NCBI GenBank assembly: GCA_964036295.1
Contig: OZ038466.1
Span: forward strand, 12,124,001-12,188,000
Direction of reading: 5' to 3'
Origin: Plumapathes pennacea
Taxonomy: Eukaryota; Cnidaria; Anthozoa; Antipatharia; Myriopathidae
DNA length: 64,000 bases
Part shown: in pieces, positions 43,801 to 52,641 of the stretch
Position numbering within the stretch: position 1 is the first letter of the stretch
Layout of the letters: each line of letters starts with the position of its first letter
Made by a program: the position numbers and the translations under genes
Notes under the pieces: model-generated
Database searches by the model: none
What the model saw: the letters and a program-made list of their open reading frames with translations, nothing else
Told to the model about the DNA's origin: nothing

Positions 43801-46800
43801 ACAGATATGCTGAATGATGAGATTGAGAGCGTTCGTTTGAACGCCATTAACAGCTTGAGGAAGATCTGCCATCATATTTGTTTGCGTGAGGATCAGTTGG
43901 AGACAGTTCTCAGTGCGTTAGAGGACTTCTCCTGGAGCGTCAGGGTGGCGGTGCGAGAGGTGCTGTGTCATAGTGTGCTTTCGACAAGGGCCTGTCTTCA
44001 CGCGGCTATTCATGCTCTGCTTGGGAACCTTGCCAAGTATCCACAGGACAAGGCGTCCATATGGAGGTAAGTATATTAAATGCTAAGACTGTAAATGTTC
44101 GGAAAACAGAGACATTGCTTTCTTGGCTTTTTGTTTGTTCACCAGACTCACCCATCCATCTTTCTACGCATCTGGCAATCGATCTAAATGTACAATACAA
44201 TACAATTTACCTAATACACCTACTGTGCTGTTATATAAACCTGTACCTGTATCGTGCTGCCACATAGAGCAAACACTTGAAACGTCAGGTAAACATGTAA
44301 ACACTTGCTTCTTCGGCGTCCAGAATTCTTACATCGACCATCTCATGTTGATTCACCATGTACGTTTTTTTTCTCCGTGAAAGCAGGCCCAATTATCTAG
44401 TTCGTACAAATACTAGCAGTAACATTCCATTGTACCTCTATGTACCTGCTTTTCCCCCTTATTTATCTGTCTATACCTACACTTTATTGCATTTATATTT
44501 GGGTATTTATTAGACAGTGCAGTTGTTAGTTCTGTCTAATTGTTGCTCTTTCGTGGTCTGTACTTTATCCTGTAATCAACTTATAAGTCATCTGGATTAT
44601 TTCAGATGTGCCAAGTTTTTGGGCGAGAAGCACCAGCACCTGGCTTCGTCGCTGGTCCCAGAGCTCTTGTCCACGCACGCCTTCTTTGCCACACCGGAGC
44701 CCTCAGTAGACGACGCTGCTTATGTTGCTATTGTAATCCTCGTGTTCAATGCTGCTGCAAAATCTCCCACCATGCTGTCCATGTTTCCTGATCACACCCG
44801 TCGGCACTATAACTTTCTGCGCGACAGTCAGCCGGAACTGGTGCCCCATCTGGAAATCGAGTCGGGCTCGGCCCATTTTGAAGACATCAAATCAGACAAA
44901 GGTAAATACTGTGCAGTTTACAATTTCAACCGACTTCCTCGGCTAGGATTAGTGTTTGATTCTTGACTTCCCTGGATCAGTTACAGATACTTCGCTGCTC
45001 AGTCACGCGTGCATCTGTGAATAAAAATCGCCCTGGAAATAATAACGCATCACAGTTTCCGGCTGAAGGACATGTGCCGCGCGTATTCAATTTCCATGTA
45101 AGCCTGAGTGTGATTCAGTTCAGATAAATAACGAGCATTGCGTGATTTTCGAGGGTGGATTTTTTTTTTTCCGGCTTTTAATGCCCTCTTGGTGTCATGT
45201 AACTCAGGGAAAGTTTTGGATGAAAACGAAGCAGGTAAGGTGCAAAAGAAGAGATTTTGAAGAGAGCGACGTCAGTTGCCCCTTTTATTTTTCCACGGAG
45301 GTCTTCCTTTCTCAACTAACATTCTTTCATTGTAGCACACGTATACGTAAGATGTTCTGCCATACTAGGCTTATTTATAGATGCAAGATAGATAGGTAGA
45401 GAAATATGTTTTAACAGTCTGTAGAGATTGATGAAATTCTGTCTATCCCCACCGGCCCCCCCAATACAAGGTCAGTTTTTGCAATAAGCCGCGTTAGATG
45501 CTTGGTGATGTATTTTTACATTTACATTTTGTTGTCATATGATCTTTTATAAGTCCCCTTTTTAAAGTTATAAGTTATAAGTTTTTAAACTTATAAACGG
45601 TACTCCCTTTTTCTCTCTAGAGTCCATGAACACCAGATGCTTCATGAACAGAATTCAACAGAGAACGCGAGCGACGTGCACCATGGCTGCTGCCTCAGCA
45701 GAGCAGGTGCTGAAATCAGCCATGCAGGACGTACAGCACACCAAAGGCATCGACCCACAACTAGCAGCCAACGCGGAGTGCCTCTCTTCCTATCTCCAGT
45801 GTCAACTGCTCGTCTTACAAGCTCAGACTGACAAACTGTGGAGCACTCCAGCCGCCCTGTGCACTGGTCGAGGATCCGGCATGAAAAATCTGGTGGAGAG
45901 ACTGATAAGTCTGTCGTACCGCACCGAATACACATTTCTCGGCCTGAGCGTTCAGCAGGTGTCGCTCTTGAGGCAGCTGCGTCTTATTGCTCACTCCCTG
46001 AAGATTCTTTCCACGCAGCGTTGCGACGGGTCGACAGACAGATCCCTCAACACCACTTTACTGGAGTGGGAGCCGCTGCTTATGAGGATTAAGAGTTTCT
46101 CAAAATTCTTGAACACCCAAGGCGCCTTGTCGGATCCGTTCATCGATAGTCTCTTGTCGTTTCCGAACTTCTTCGAAGCCAACATCACAAAGCCGCAGAG
46201 CGTTGCAGATTTTTTGTTGTCGATAGTTTTGAGTCATCAGGTTCCCTGTTTGGAGCTTCACAGTCACGTTCGGAAGGCATCAGCGGTGTTGACTGAGCCC
46301 GATGGGCGTTCAGATAACCCGCTGTGTTTCGCTGCTGGGCTGACGCTTGGGATTAACATCGAGGCTTCCTTGGAGAATATCACTGAACCAGCCAATGTCA
46401 GAGTGCAGGTGAATGAGCGTATTCTAACTCAAATTCTCCCAACCTGTCCTGAACAATAGAATTACCGAGAGTAAGGAGAATTTATGGTGACCAGAAACAT
46501 GGAACCCATTAGTTTTTGAGAACTCGAGGGTTAATGTGAGTGCACAGAACGCAGCAAAGTTGTGAATGTGTGCCGACTTCTCAGGCGTACTTATCTTCCG
46601 ATTGCAAAAAATAAATTATCGGCCTTTTTAGTCCTGATTGTGGCTTTTGGACGCTGAATGGTTGAGCAGATTTTCTTTGATCACATGATTCATACGATGT
46701 ATCAGTATCATATCAATGGAATGCTAGCACACCGTAAGATTTTAGCGTTGTTTTTGTTGGTCCGAACTGCAATCCGTGGTTTTTCTCAGTAAACGTATTG

Positions 46801-47669
46801 TATTGTTTACCAACAGGTGTTGTTTCCTGACATGCGCCGTCAATTGTTCAGTGTAAAGCCGGAGGACTTTCAGCATCTGAGCCCCTTGAGGCAGAGACTG
46901 CTGACCACAATTGTGCTGTCACACTCTGCTTGGACAGGTAACCAAGCCTCCTGTCACGGTTTCAATTTTATGCTGCGGTTTTTGTTTTAGGTCATTCTGG
47001 AATAGTGTAAACGGTTCTTTATATTCTGAGTGGTTTTTTTCAGACTGCTTTCACCCAGACGGTAATTGAATTCAGCACCAAAGCAAAACATTTAGCGATT
47101 AGCTATTTTCTATTCTGGATTTATAGGCGCAAACATGCAATCGCCTTTCTTAGCTACCCCTGCTAATCCAGTGATTTAAATCTGTGGATCTACGTACACG
47201 GTCAGAATGAAATGGTGAGCCGTTCCGATACGTTGCTGCAGTGGCTGACTTTGCCGTATTATCATCAGATGAGCATGGGAAATTCAGCGCAATTCAAAGA
47301 GTAACAAATGCAGTTGTCGGTGATTTTTATGATTCATATACGACGAAGAACATAAATGTGAACTTTGGACAAAGAATGACAGTGAAAGTGACCCTCGCAG
47401 TTCTGAAGCAACTTAAGCAGTTGCAAGGACAGCCCGGAAACAAAATCTAAACTTTGTTTCAACAGGAATTGAACTTTTGCGATACCGATTCGAAGTTCAT
47501 GGGTTCGATTCCCGTTGAAGCCCGGGCTATCCTTGCAACTGCTTGAGTTACTTCATAAATCAGATGGTCACTTTCACTTTCACTGTCACAGTTGTTGTTG
47601 TTGTTTTCGATGTTTTTCTTGTTGCTGTTGTTGTTGCTGTCGTTGTCGTTGTTGTCGTTGTCGTTGTCG

Positions 47670-47704
<35 letters not shown>

Positions 47705-47960
47705 ACTGTATCCAGGTTTGACTGCGATCGTTTCACTTCTTTTCTCAGAGCCTGGGTACATCGAGGTATCCTTGGTGCTCCAATACACACCTGACGTTAA
47801 TGAAGGAAGCGTGCTGACATACGGTTCATCAGGCAACAGTGGCGGAAAGATCAAGACAATAAAACAAACTAAGAGCTGTACGGACAGCATGCTCAGCGCA
47901 GTCGTAGGGTTGTGCGCTCCTGTTCAACTGTCCATTTTGCCCAAGCAGGGATTTCGATAA
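31459..47960 (+). CDS. INTS4: Integrator complex subunit 4 (11 coding exons, 985 aa)
   Basis: Exons: 31459-31849, 32939-33006, 33411-33449, 39141-39320, 41984-42123, 42835-43024, 43534-44066, 44606-44901, 45621-46408, 46817-46937, 47749-47960. All junctions are GT-AG and phases match, giving 2958 coding bases including the stop; known animal INTS4 proteins are similar in length (human about 960 aa). The product is a HEAT-repeat scaffold of the Integrator complex, which joins INTS9 and INTS11 in the nuclear endonuclease module that processes snRNA 3' ends and terminates promoter-proximal transcription. Recognisable family segments: FLEQTLDKKLMSHL, SGACGAFVHGLEDE, LREDQLETVLSALED, LVPELLSTHAFF and DHTRRHYNFLRDS. 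Introns carry repeats and one Bel/Pao element. A decayed duplicate of exon 1 lies at 10561-10960. Confidence 0.95.
31850..32938 (+). other. INTS4 intron 1
   Basis: It holds a compound microsatellite, (ACT)n then (AAT)n, at 32335-32391, and a (TACTG)n run at about 32262-32284. The acceptor is a long T tract plus GCAG at 32938. No other feature. Confidence 0.7.
32939..33006 (+). CDS. INTS4: INTS4 coding exon 2
   Basis: It encodes VSHKVVGQIFQTLLVLGRLF and onward, part of a HEAT repeat. Acceptor TTTTTTGCAG, donor GAG|GTGAGT, phase 1 in and phase 0 out. Confidence 0.88.
33411..33449 (+). CDS. INTS4: INTS4 coding exon 3 (13 codons)
   Basis: It encodes SKVVHQIQSLAVQ. Acceptor CCTTTTTCAG, donor CAG|GTACAG, phase 0 at both ends. 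The exon is very short and was recognised from splice sites and alignment with the family. Confidence 0.78.
33904..34116. mobile_element. MITE-like foldback in INTS4 intron 3
   Basis: The ends 'ttattatatacatactgaga' and 'tctcagtatgtatataataa' are inverted repeats. Inside, 'gcgaacgacg' and 'cgttcg' blocks repeat. It lies about 190 bases upstream of the Bel/Pao insertion. Confidence 0.7.
34126..34262. repeat. Hairpin with 'catggaaagtgc' arms
   Basis: Arms 'tttttattcactcg' with 'ttcgtatcataaaac' pair with 'gttttatgatact' and 'cgtgaataaaaa', and the outermost 'catggaaagtgc' pairs with 'gcactttccatg'. Likely a small foldback element adjoining the previous one. Confidence 0.7.
34302..34502 (+). 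repeat. 5' LTR of the Bel/Pao element
   Basis: 201 bp, TG...CA, containing an 'aataaa' at 34457 that could serve as a TATA-like or poly(A) element. No difference from the 3' LTR was found by eye. Confidence 0.92.
34507..34524 (+). other. Putative primer-binding site
   Basis: 'tggtccttcgagccggat' lies five bases after the 5' LTR. It begins TGG, as expected for a site pairing with a tRNA 3' CCA end. The tRNA species was not determined. Confidence 0.6.
34570..38691 (+). CDS. Bel/Pao gag-protease-reverse transcriptase-RNase H polyprotein, lacking integrase
   Basis: 1373 codons from the ATG at 34570 (an ATG-less extension upstream is not needed). In order: a gag region (DUF1759-like, around residues 150-260), two zinc-knuckle-like Cys/His clusters near residue 380-440 (CALCDGNHQESEC, CFGCLKQGHQRRAC), an aspartic protease with DSG at about residue 502, reverse transcriptase with FVDD at about residue 908-911, and RNase H with acidic residues in FCDASED at about 1088 and YLSDSTTALWW further on. 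The H2C2 and DDE integrase domains normally following are absent: after a segment ending SSRLAS the frame runs into a short unrelated tail and stops. The element is thus probably nonautonomous. It is described only; nothing is reconstructed. Confidence 0.92.
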   Translation: MADKEPSEQPVNKATSDACRSKRKVAKSALTRNANRAREIMEQTGSRFKLRQFRDGIVEALNKARALTEALENTDPESIESDGEWFLEVDENAREVLGEIEDYLETQGQKPECSVSSVGESEQQQPNQNHSEHVHDDVESLPVPDQSGVTSSMHSLARIQVPRFEGSPDKWPYFWGIFSALVHQNSKLPSAIKFAHLNNALGDGVKEAISCLTGEPGDYEKAVDLLNDRFGDPRDVVDAHLRRIIAWPSVKERDRKEFQRFADALQAAVFALDKPAYEHELRSYPLCTQLVRKLPPSEKDEWVRQVEQKLVNEDVRGFARWAQTRSKTLRRRDRYDEAPTQTTVQPKQQSHELVKKTPPKVSTMLASTETRPLSGPRPSQCALCDGNHQESECEVLLAADTNQRWELVKLKAVCFGCLKQGHQRRACKKSSRCGVNSCVKGHHRLLHSVEPQGTSVEPQGIVRCGKAATHAPIATTKVALKTICAPFISASGQTVWGTVLLDSGSETTLVRTAFARQLGLRGPSKNLVVDAVGGVRSTVKSERVCLPFTQPMEKVFAWTMKTICAPTETINWPEIKQHYAHLRDVPLQPVNSAAVDILLGSDAAGLMSPLEVRRGSVSEPCAELTPLGWVVSGPIVSGGTYTNRILRANVSAAEEETGQLLRNFWEVDSFGVQSETSSTYTRDEQAAMTLLTETCRQVDSGYEMALLWKPDRPPLPNNHPMAFKRLQSVERRLQRDPKLAEGYCKAINAYVKKGFARKLPAEESAAQGEQWLRPHHPVVSPHKPLPRVVFDSAAQHQGVCLNDCLQTGPSLHNDLPGILMRFRENPVALAGDVSDMFCHVRLRPEDCKYHRYLWRDMELERPPYVYEMNCLVFGDRASPCQANFAVIRTVEDNKEQWPQAAAAVRRDIFVDDLYTTCADVPSAISLRQDVTALMACGGFPMRKWLSSSREVLQSIPEAERAIPAECLELGDLPSGRALGIRWDAESDTLGFAFPHLDRPKVSITKRGVLRRLSGLYDPLGWASPFVIRAKVILQRTWARGLAWDEPLPPDMTIQWSQWEEVAALRSFTVPRYYYPEVTAGWTKELIVFCDASEDACAAVAYMRAVSSSAEVICHLVLAKTRLMPLKTLSIPRGELMACQLATRLAKTTCDQLGLSMSTVTYLSDSTTALWWIRGEPRNFRPFVANRAAEITSVSDPSQWHHVRTELNVADIATRGVPSGEVHSKSWWIRGPDFIWTERTEWPLDDVPTSNCPTAEVELKKKVLQVGAPAESPVDPAAYSSWTRLLHVTAWLLRYKDNLLHRHDRKFGPPTVDELKKAEVVWIRRAQQDRFHAEIKALSEGRPVSQSSRLASCWWPNQKTGPSGSPQRRRCLRQ
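38723..38923 (+). repeat. 3' LTR of the Bel/Pao element
   Basis: 201 bp, apparently identical to the 5' LTR, followed by the target duplication 'ctcca' at 38924-38928. Confidence 0.92.
39141..39320 (+). CDS. INTS4: INTS4 coding exon 4
   Basis: 60 codons, phase 0 to 0. It encodes a HEAT segment with RCQCLELIGHLSS and DSDPRVRTSALQAL. Acceptor AACTCAACAG, donor TTG|GTAAGT. The preceding intron, 5.7 kb, carries the Bel/Pao element. Confidence 0.92.
39357..39515. mobile_element. Palindromic MITE directly after INTS4 exon 4
   Basis: The core 39372-39503 is an inverted repeat: 'aggactgagtggagtccgat' pairs with 'atcggactccactcagtcct', and 'gtctgtaatcatacgag' with 'ctcgtatgattacagac'. The flanks extend the pairing imperfectly. 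It starts about 37 bases after the donor, and an RNA copy could form a long hairpin beside the splice site. Confidence 0.8.
39516..41983 (+). other. INTS4 intron 4, remainder
   Basis: About 2.5 kb without a supported gene. ORFs here (for example near 40862 and 41502) show no family resemblance. No strong repeat was recognised apart from scattered 'gtacatgtaca' motifs. Confidence 0.5.
41984..42123 (+). CDS. INTS4: INTS4 coding exon 5
   Basis: It encodes LTLHERGQALEAAMYEQACQ and onward, with DDYEEVRLAAIKLVWV matching the corresponding HEAT repeat of the family. Acceptor GACTACAG, donor AAAG|GTGGGT. Ends in phase 2. Confidence 0.93.
42124..42834 (+). other. INTS4 intron 5
   Basis: Poly-C then poly-A tract with (CAAA)n at 42423-42470. 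Otherwise no feature. Confidence 0.6.
42835..43024 (+). CDS. INTS4: INTS4 coding exon 6
   Basis: It encodes LVDDAFIKICHMVND and FLEQTLDKKLMSHLK, a highly conserved INTS4 block. Acceptor TTTGCAG, donor AAAG|GTTTGT. Phase 2 in, 0 out. Confidence 0.94.
43140..43286. mobile_element. MITE-like element with 'attaagcggacac' end
   Basis: The left end 'ccggtattaagcggacaccc' pairs with the right end 'tgtccgctttatacagggcc'. Related fragments occur near 11150 and 18532. Located in INTS4 intron 6. Confidence 0.6.
43534..44066 (+). CDS. INTS4: INTS4 coding exon 7
   Basis: The largest HEAT exon. It encodes a basic start (RKKTEHEKSRERH), MWGDGPRK, SGACGAFVHGLEDEFMEVR, LTDMLNDEIESVRL and LREDQLETVLSALED. 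Acceptor TGTTTTAG, donor GGAG|GTAAGT, phase 0 in, 2 out. Confidence 0.95.
44067..44605 (+). other. INTS4 intron 7
   Basis: AT-rich, with no feature recognised apart from the splice sites. Confidence 0.6.
44606..44901 (+). CDS. INTS4: INTS4 coding exon 8
   Basis: It encodes CAKFLGEKHQHLASSLVPEL and DHTRRHYNFLRDS. Acceptor ATTTCAG, donor AAAG|GTAAAT, phase 2 in, 1 out. Confidence 0.94.
44902..45620 (+). other. INTS4 intron 8
   Basis: Contains a poly-T run near 45163 and, at 45497-45513, 'atgcttggtgatgtattttt', which also occurs at 7478 in locus B, so it is a fragment of a dispersed repeat. No gene. Confidence 0.5.
45621..46408 (+). CDS. INTS4: INTS4 coding exon 9
   Basis: It encodes the C-terminal part of the alpha-helical region, including YLQCQLLVLQAQTDKLW and SDNPLCFAAGLTLGINIEAS. 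Acceptor CTCTCTAG. The donor is CAG|GTGAAT at 46409; reading through would instead give a stop at 46457, but the downstream exon matches the family. Confidence 0.92.
46817..46937 (+). CDS. INTS4: INTS4 coding exon 10
   Basis: It encodes VLFPDMRRQLFSVKPEDFQH and VLSHSAWT, matching the start of the C-terminal beta-rich domain. Acceptor CAACAG, donor ACAG|GTAACC, phase 0 in, 1 out. Confidence 0.9.
46938..47748 (+). other. INTS4 intron 10 with foldback and (GTT)n
   Basis: 47400-47562 is a foldback: 'aagcagttgcaaggacagcc' pairs with 'gggctatccttgcaactgct'. It encloses 'ggttcgattcccgttgaagc', a tRNA-like sequence known from SINE-type repeats. 47580-47706 is an imperfect (GTT/GTC)n microsatellite that ends 40 bases before the acceptor. 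Confidence 0.65.
47749..47960 (+). CDS. INTS4: INTS4 coding exon 11 (last)
   Basis: 70 codons plus two bases. It encodes EPGYIEVSLVLQYTPDVNEG and ends LCAPVQLSILPKQGFR, as expected for the INTS4 C-terminus. Acceptor TTTTCTCAG. Stop TAA at 47958-47960. Confidence 0.9.
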
Positions 47961-48617
47961 CAGCACTTTAGATTCACAGTACAATGGATTGTTATACCCC
48001 TTTCGCACCTAGTAAACCTGTATGACTTGTTTAGCAGGTTTAACTTGACTGCGTTTTGTAAACACAACAATTTGAACTACCCTACCTTACACAGGTTGCT
48101 TATACTTGGACAGGGTTTTGAACATTTTTACTAAACACGTTTTAAACAGGTTTAAGCGTTGATGTGAATAGGGTATTAGTCCCTGTAACAACTAGTGTTA
48201 TTCGGCGTCTGTAAATGAGACAGGTTTAAAAGTGAGAAGGCATGGCTGTGATATGCGAGGGCACTTCTTGCGTTACGTGGAAGAAAGAATATATTCTGTG
48301 TCTTATAAATTAAGTAAGCAAACTTATGCCGTTTCTTGACTTCACTTCAGTTGGTCAGCGTTCGTCGCCTACTATCTGAATTTCTTTCCCTCGAGGTAAA
48401 ATCTCATTACGTGTACAAGCCTTGTAGTCTCCTAATAGCCGTATATCGTTAGAATATCTATCTTAGTAGACGCTTGAGCTTGTAGCACGGTTGTGAAAGT
48501 TACTGGAATTTGTGCATATTTTGGCGGTAATAAGATGTATTGTCAACCCTAATAAGTGTAGACGATATAATACAGTCCAAGATATTGACACTCCATGACG
48601 AAATGTGCAGCCACAAC

Positions 48618-48623
48618 AATAAA
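48618..48623 (+). terminator. Candidate polyadenylation signal of INTS4
   Basis: AATAAA about 660 bases after the INTS4 stop, the first clear match downstream. It would give a 3' UTR of about 0.7 kb. Confidence 0.5.
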
Positions 48624-49224
48624 TTTTCTTTGAAGTCAAAGAGATTGCTTTTGTCTCTGAATTTCTGTGTTATCCAAAATTAACCCCTTAAGTAATCAAC
48701 TACTCTTTTCAGTAGGGAAATAACAGACAGTGAGAGAGCTTGGCACACGTTTAGATGGAAGTTGATTGAACTAGTAATCCTGACTATATCACTCGTACTG
48801 TTTCGTCTAGAATTGTTTAGGTTATATTATGTGCTCAGGAGATAGACAGATTTGTTTACAGGGGTGAACTTTCAGCTTCCAATAAACTTTTATGAACAAA
48901 TTCCCTGAAAATATATGCCTTACTGGATCCAAAACTATAAAACTTTAAACGCTAAACTAAAATTTAGATAAGAAAGAAAAAAACAGTTAAAACAAACCAA
49001 AACAAAAATAGATCTCAAACTATGAACATTACCCCCAACCACATCCCTCTAGTGAACCTTAGCTTTCTCTCATTATTGAGTTACAAACAAAAGAGCCTGG
49101 GAACGAGGATGGTTTGGTCCATCTACCACCCCCTCTCCCAAAGTATTCAGGCTGTACCATAATATATTGACAACATGAAGTGTCAATTGTATAAATCCGC
49201 TGACATCATTGAGCCCGTTCTGTC
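48624..49224. other. Intergenic stretch after INTS4
   Basis: AT-rich, with no feature recognised. Confidence 0.5.
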
Positions 49225-49340
49225 ATGGCGGACATTCAGGTTAAAACTGAAGACCAAGATTCCCCTGATATTTGCATTGTTAGCGACAATTATGACCTTG
49301 GACTTGGATGAAAGTGTCACGCCGTCGGCAATTGCGAAGG
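49225..49340 (+). CDS. Possible first exon with an apparent frameshift
   Basis: ATG at 49225 (tgtcATGGCGG) opens an acidic sequence, MADIQVKTEDQDSPDICIVS and on, that stops at 49309. In the neighbouring frame the next codons read LDESVTPSAIAK up to a good donor, AAG|GTAAAC, at 49340. The two pieces would join if one G near 49307 were absent. So this is a decayed or misread first exon, or chance. The family is not recognised. Confidence 0.25.
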
Positions 49341-50141
49341 TAAACCTGCAGTACATGCAATTCTACTACAAAAAAAACAAACGCAATTGTAGCTACATGT
49401 ATGTGCGCATGAGATGATCAGATAACTTTAAAGTTTGCCATTGACTCTCTAAATACTATTATTTGGTGCTTTATTTATCAAAAGATAACATGCGATAATC
49501 ATTATTTGCAACATTTCTATTGTTATGTAATATTGTAATTATTTTTACACAACCGGGTGAAACAAAAGAACTCCGACCAATAGATCTCTGGTTGGCACAT
49601 CAGATGGCCTAAAAATAACCATATCAACCATACAGTACTGTAAATTAATGGTGTTACATGTACAATCAATGAAAGACATTTAGTAGAATTATAGTAATAT
49701 TAAAACTATGGAGAAAATACTCAATTTTAACCCTTGGGTGTTCACATGCAAGTTCTATTGCAGCTTGATTGTATGGTGGGGGAGGAGTTTTTAAAATGGC
49801 ATCTTCCAAAATATAGTGTTGTTTGAAAAGTAAACGAGGTTTAATCCCCGAGCGAAGCGAGGGTAATAATCACGACGCTAATGCAGCAAAATTGCCTTAT
49901 TTGAAGACTCCAAGTGGGTTGCCATCTTGAAATTTAATGTTTGTCTGCCAGTCAGTCAGTCTGTCTGGCATATGACTTTTTAGGTGCCTAAGGCAATGAC
50001 ATAATAATTATCGATTAGCGTCTCTGCCAGTGCTTTTACTGACATTGGAAGAAAAAAGATTTAAACGAAGCAACAATTGTATGTAACTGCGTTCATGAAA
50101 ATGAATTTGAAAACTGGAAAACTTGAAACAGGACGGTCCGC

Positions 50142-50330
50142 GAAGCTCGTCTTCAAAAGAGAAGGGAACAGGCATGGGCAAGGTGAAATTGTGAGATGAT
50201 CGAACAGCGCCAAATACGTCTAGAGAAAAGACAACAAACATGTTATAACCGACAGCATCATGAACGGAAGCGTGCTGAAGAAACGGCCCCACAAAGGGAA
50301 CAGCACTTGAAAGCAAATCAGGAGCTTTAG
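50142..50330 (+). pseudogene. Fragment with R/Q/E-rich repeats as in Helitron/PIF1-type polyproteins
   Basis: The + frame from 50142 reads EARLQKRREQAWAR, then a stop, then CEMIEQRQIRLEKRQQ and HERKRAEETAPQREQHLKAN, ending in TAG. Repeats of this ERQQRRLEN type occur before the helicase-like part in many cnidarian Helitron-related proteins. Short, with a stop, so a relic at best. Confidence 0.35.
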
Positions 50331-50756
50331 ACGCCGTTTTGTGTTAAACTCAGATACTTATTCAGAAAGGACAAGCAACAAAGGTAGTCAGTGGAAATTG
50401 GTCACCGTGACAAATATATTCTACCCGTTTCTTGTAACAATCAACTCTGTTTTCAACGCAAAAGTATAACACACCATTCTTTTTCTCCTTCCTTTGCGTA
50501 GCACTAATTGAAGAAAAGATTGAGTCAAAATTTCGGTAAACAAAGGCTACTCTTGTTGGGAGTACCAAAGTAAAAGTCCCATCAATGTCAGAGCGAGTGG
50601 TATCTGCGATTATCATATTTCTAGTTACTTGTGCCCTGAAAGGGCAATGATTGAGTCATAGCTTGCGCAGGGCTAATATGTTTCTTTCTTTTTTTATTAT
50701 TTTGTTGACAATCTGCACATGGTGATTGGTACAGTAGTTGATTGAATTGACTTGAC

Positions 50757-51300
50757 AGACTTCTGTAACTTCAAATAGCGCAATGTTTGAGTCCGTTTCA
50801 CAAAGTAGTAATTAATACTATTTTGCGAAACGAGTCAAAATGAGATTGGATTTTGTATAATAAATACACCGAACAATGATACGAAAATAAATAAATCACT
50901 GAAACAATAACTGCTTGTGCTTTGTGGTGATGAGAAGAGTCCCTCCAGGAAAACGCGGTTGCGGTAAATCAGTTCTAAAGTGCGTTTCACAAAATAATAA
51001 CTTTGAAAAATTGCTAATTTGGTAACTTTCCTTTTAACATTGCAACAGAGTTATTTCGTAAAAAGGCGGGCACATCTCTGTGTAATCTTTCATTGTGCAA
51101 CATGACATCCTATCTGATGAATACCTCCAGTATTTCGACTCGTTTCACAAAATACTACTTCTGCCACATTGATTACTACTTTGCGAAACAGACTCAAACA
51201 TTGCGCTGTTTGAAGTTACAGACCATTAGATTCCGGTTGGAGCGAACAGTTCTCTATCCACTCTGTTACTAGTCAGTTCGGTGTATTTATCATACGATTC
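50757..51300. repeat. Foldback, arms 'cttcaaatagcgcaatgttt'
   Basis: 'tgtaacttcaaatagcgcaa' to 'gagtccgtttcacaaagtag' on the left is mirrored on the right by 'ctttgcgaaacagactcaaa' and 'ttgcgctgtttgaagttaca'. 'aaatacaccgaac' on the left is mirrored by 'gttcggtgtattt' on the right, but in shifted order, so the structure is rearranged. Confidence 0.6.
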
Positions 51301-51870
51301 CTATAAAACTTTGAGAAATGCTGCAGCTACTGTATCATTCAGCAATGAGGAATCCAAACCAATGTTTTCAGTCATCTAAAATCGTGTCTCTGGTACATTT
51401 AGTATGCTGCCTTCTTTGGTGGCACCAAATATTAGAGATGATAAATAATATGTATTTAAAATAATAATATACTAGCGGGATCAGAAATTTTTTCTCTTTT
51501 TTATTCTTTTTTCCTTTTTGAAGTCCATTTCTAGCATCTTGAATGCAGTTTACAGTGTCAATGTACAAATTTCTCTGTAGTGCGTGTACCACTCGACCAT
51601 ATCACTCGACGTATTGCTGATCGATCGACATGAAAATCTCCGTTTTTCAAACGTGTGGAAGCATCAGCCTGACATCCAGTCACCTGACAGCACAAATTCT
51701 CTTTTTAAATTCATTTCCGATTTCTAAAAGAACTGTGGTTGGCACACGAGGCCAACATTTATACTTATAGTTTCACTCAATGTAGTGGCCATCTTGGATT
51801 TTTTTATGAGGAGACGGGCGGACGGACGGACAGAAGTGAGTTAGCGTATTATTATATAGATTATAATAAG

Positions 51871-52641
51871 GAAGTACAAATAAATGCACTAGCTGACTCA
51901 CTCTGAAATAGACAGAATGTAACTTGAAAAATTGACCTATTGTTAGGAGTTTCAGACCTGCATAAATGTTTATTACTGTGCCACGTGTATTTTATAACAT
52001 ATTTCTAAATGCAGGGCACACTTTTAGAGAGCCTACACAGAGATTTTCCTTAGTGAAGATGTTTTGATAAGGCTCTAACAAAAAGGTGCCAGTTGTAAAA
52101 CAATAATGCAATCAGTCTTCCAAAGCAAGAACATAATGACAATTATCAGACATCAAATGTAGTCAAACTCCTTGCCAATTTAGTTGTTTGGTTGAACCTG
52201 AATTGAATCAATATTAGACATTAGACTGACTGAACCAATTGAAATGATTTACGTTTTGTAAAATAATATATTTTTTATAAATAAATTTATTTTGTTTAGA
52301 GATATAATTCACAATTAATTGCTGCCCTCAAAAAAGTACAGTAGTGAGAGGTAAAACAAGTGGGAGTCCCCTTTTATTACATTACCTTGTATATGAATTT
52401 AATGCACCCAATGTTTAAAGCTTTGAAGTAAATTTTTACTTTGATCAGAACAATTAACAACTAAGGCAACACAATCGAATTAAAATAAAATAAAATAAAA
52501 TAAAATAAGCAAAAATGTTGCAAAAGTGAAGTTAGAGTTATTAATAGTGTATATATAATGTAATGATAGGTCTATCATATAAACTAATATTATTAGAAAT
52601 AGAGTAGCTTTATGTAAGACTAAGGATAAATAGAGGCAATC
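51871..52641. other. AT-rich intergenic stretch
   Basis: It includes an (AAAAT)n microsatellite at about 52481-52507. No gene seen. Confidence 0.6.

Larger units (their letters stand above)
49838..51870. mobile_element. Possible degenerate Helitron-like element region
   Basis: The left part has 'cgagcgaagcgagggtaata' and 'gttgccatcttgaaattt' with 'cagtcagtcagtctgtct'. The right part has 'tggccatcttggatttt' and 'gacggacggacagaagtgag'. In the middle are a helicase-type coding relic (50142-50330) and a foldback (about 50757-51300). Ends are not defined, and the classification is tentative. Confidence 0.3.

Noticed and set aside
46409-46459. INTS4 ending by read-through after exon 9
   Set aside because: A consensus donor is present at 46409 and two further exons match the conserved C-terminus of INTS4.
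47490-47530. tRNA gene ('ggttcgattcccgttgaagc')
   Set aside because: Only a T-arm-like piece is present; no acceptor stem or anticodon arm. It lies in a foldback repeat, so a SINE-like relic is more likely.
47543-47794. Poly-Val or poly-Cys ORFs
   Set aside because: They are translations of the (GTT)n microsatellite in INTS4 intron 10.
47994-48176. Possible MITE after INTS4 ('taccccttt' and 'gggtattag' ends)
   Set aside because: The inverted similarity is weak ('aaacctg' pieces) and no target duplication is visible.
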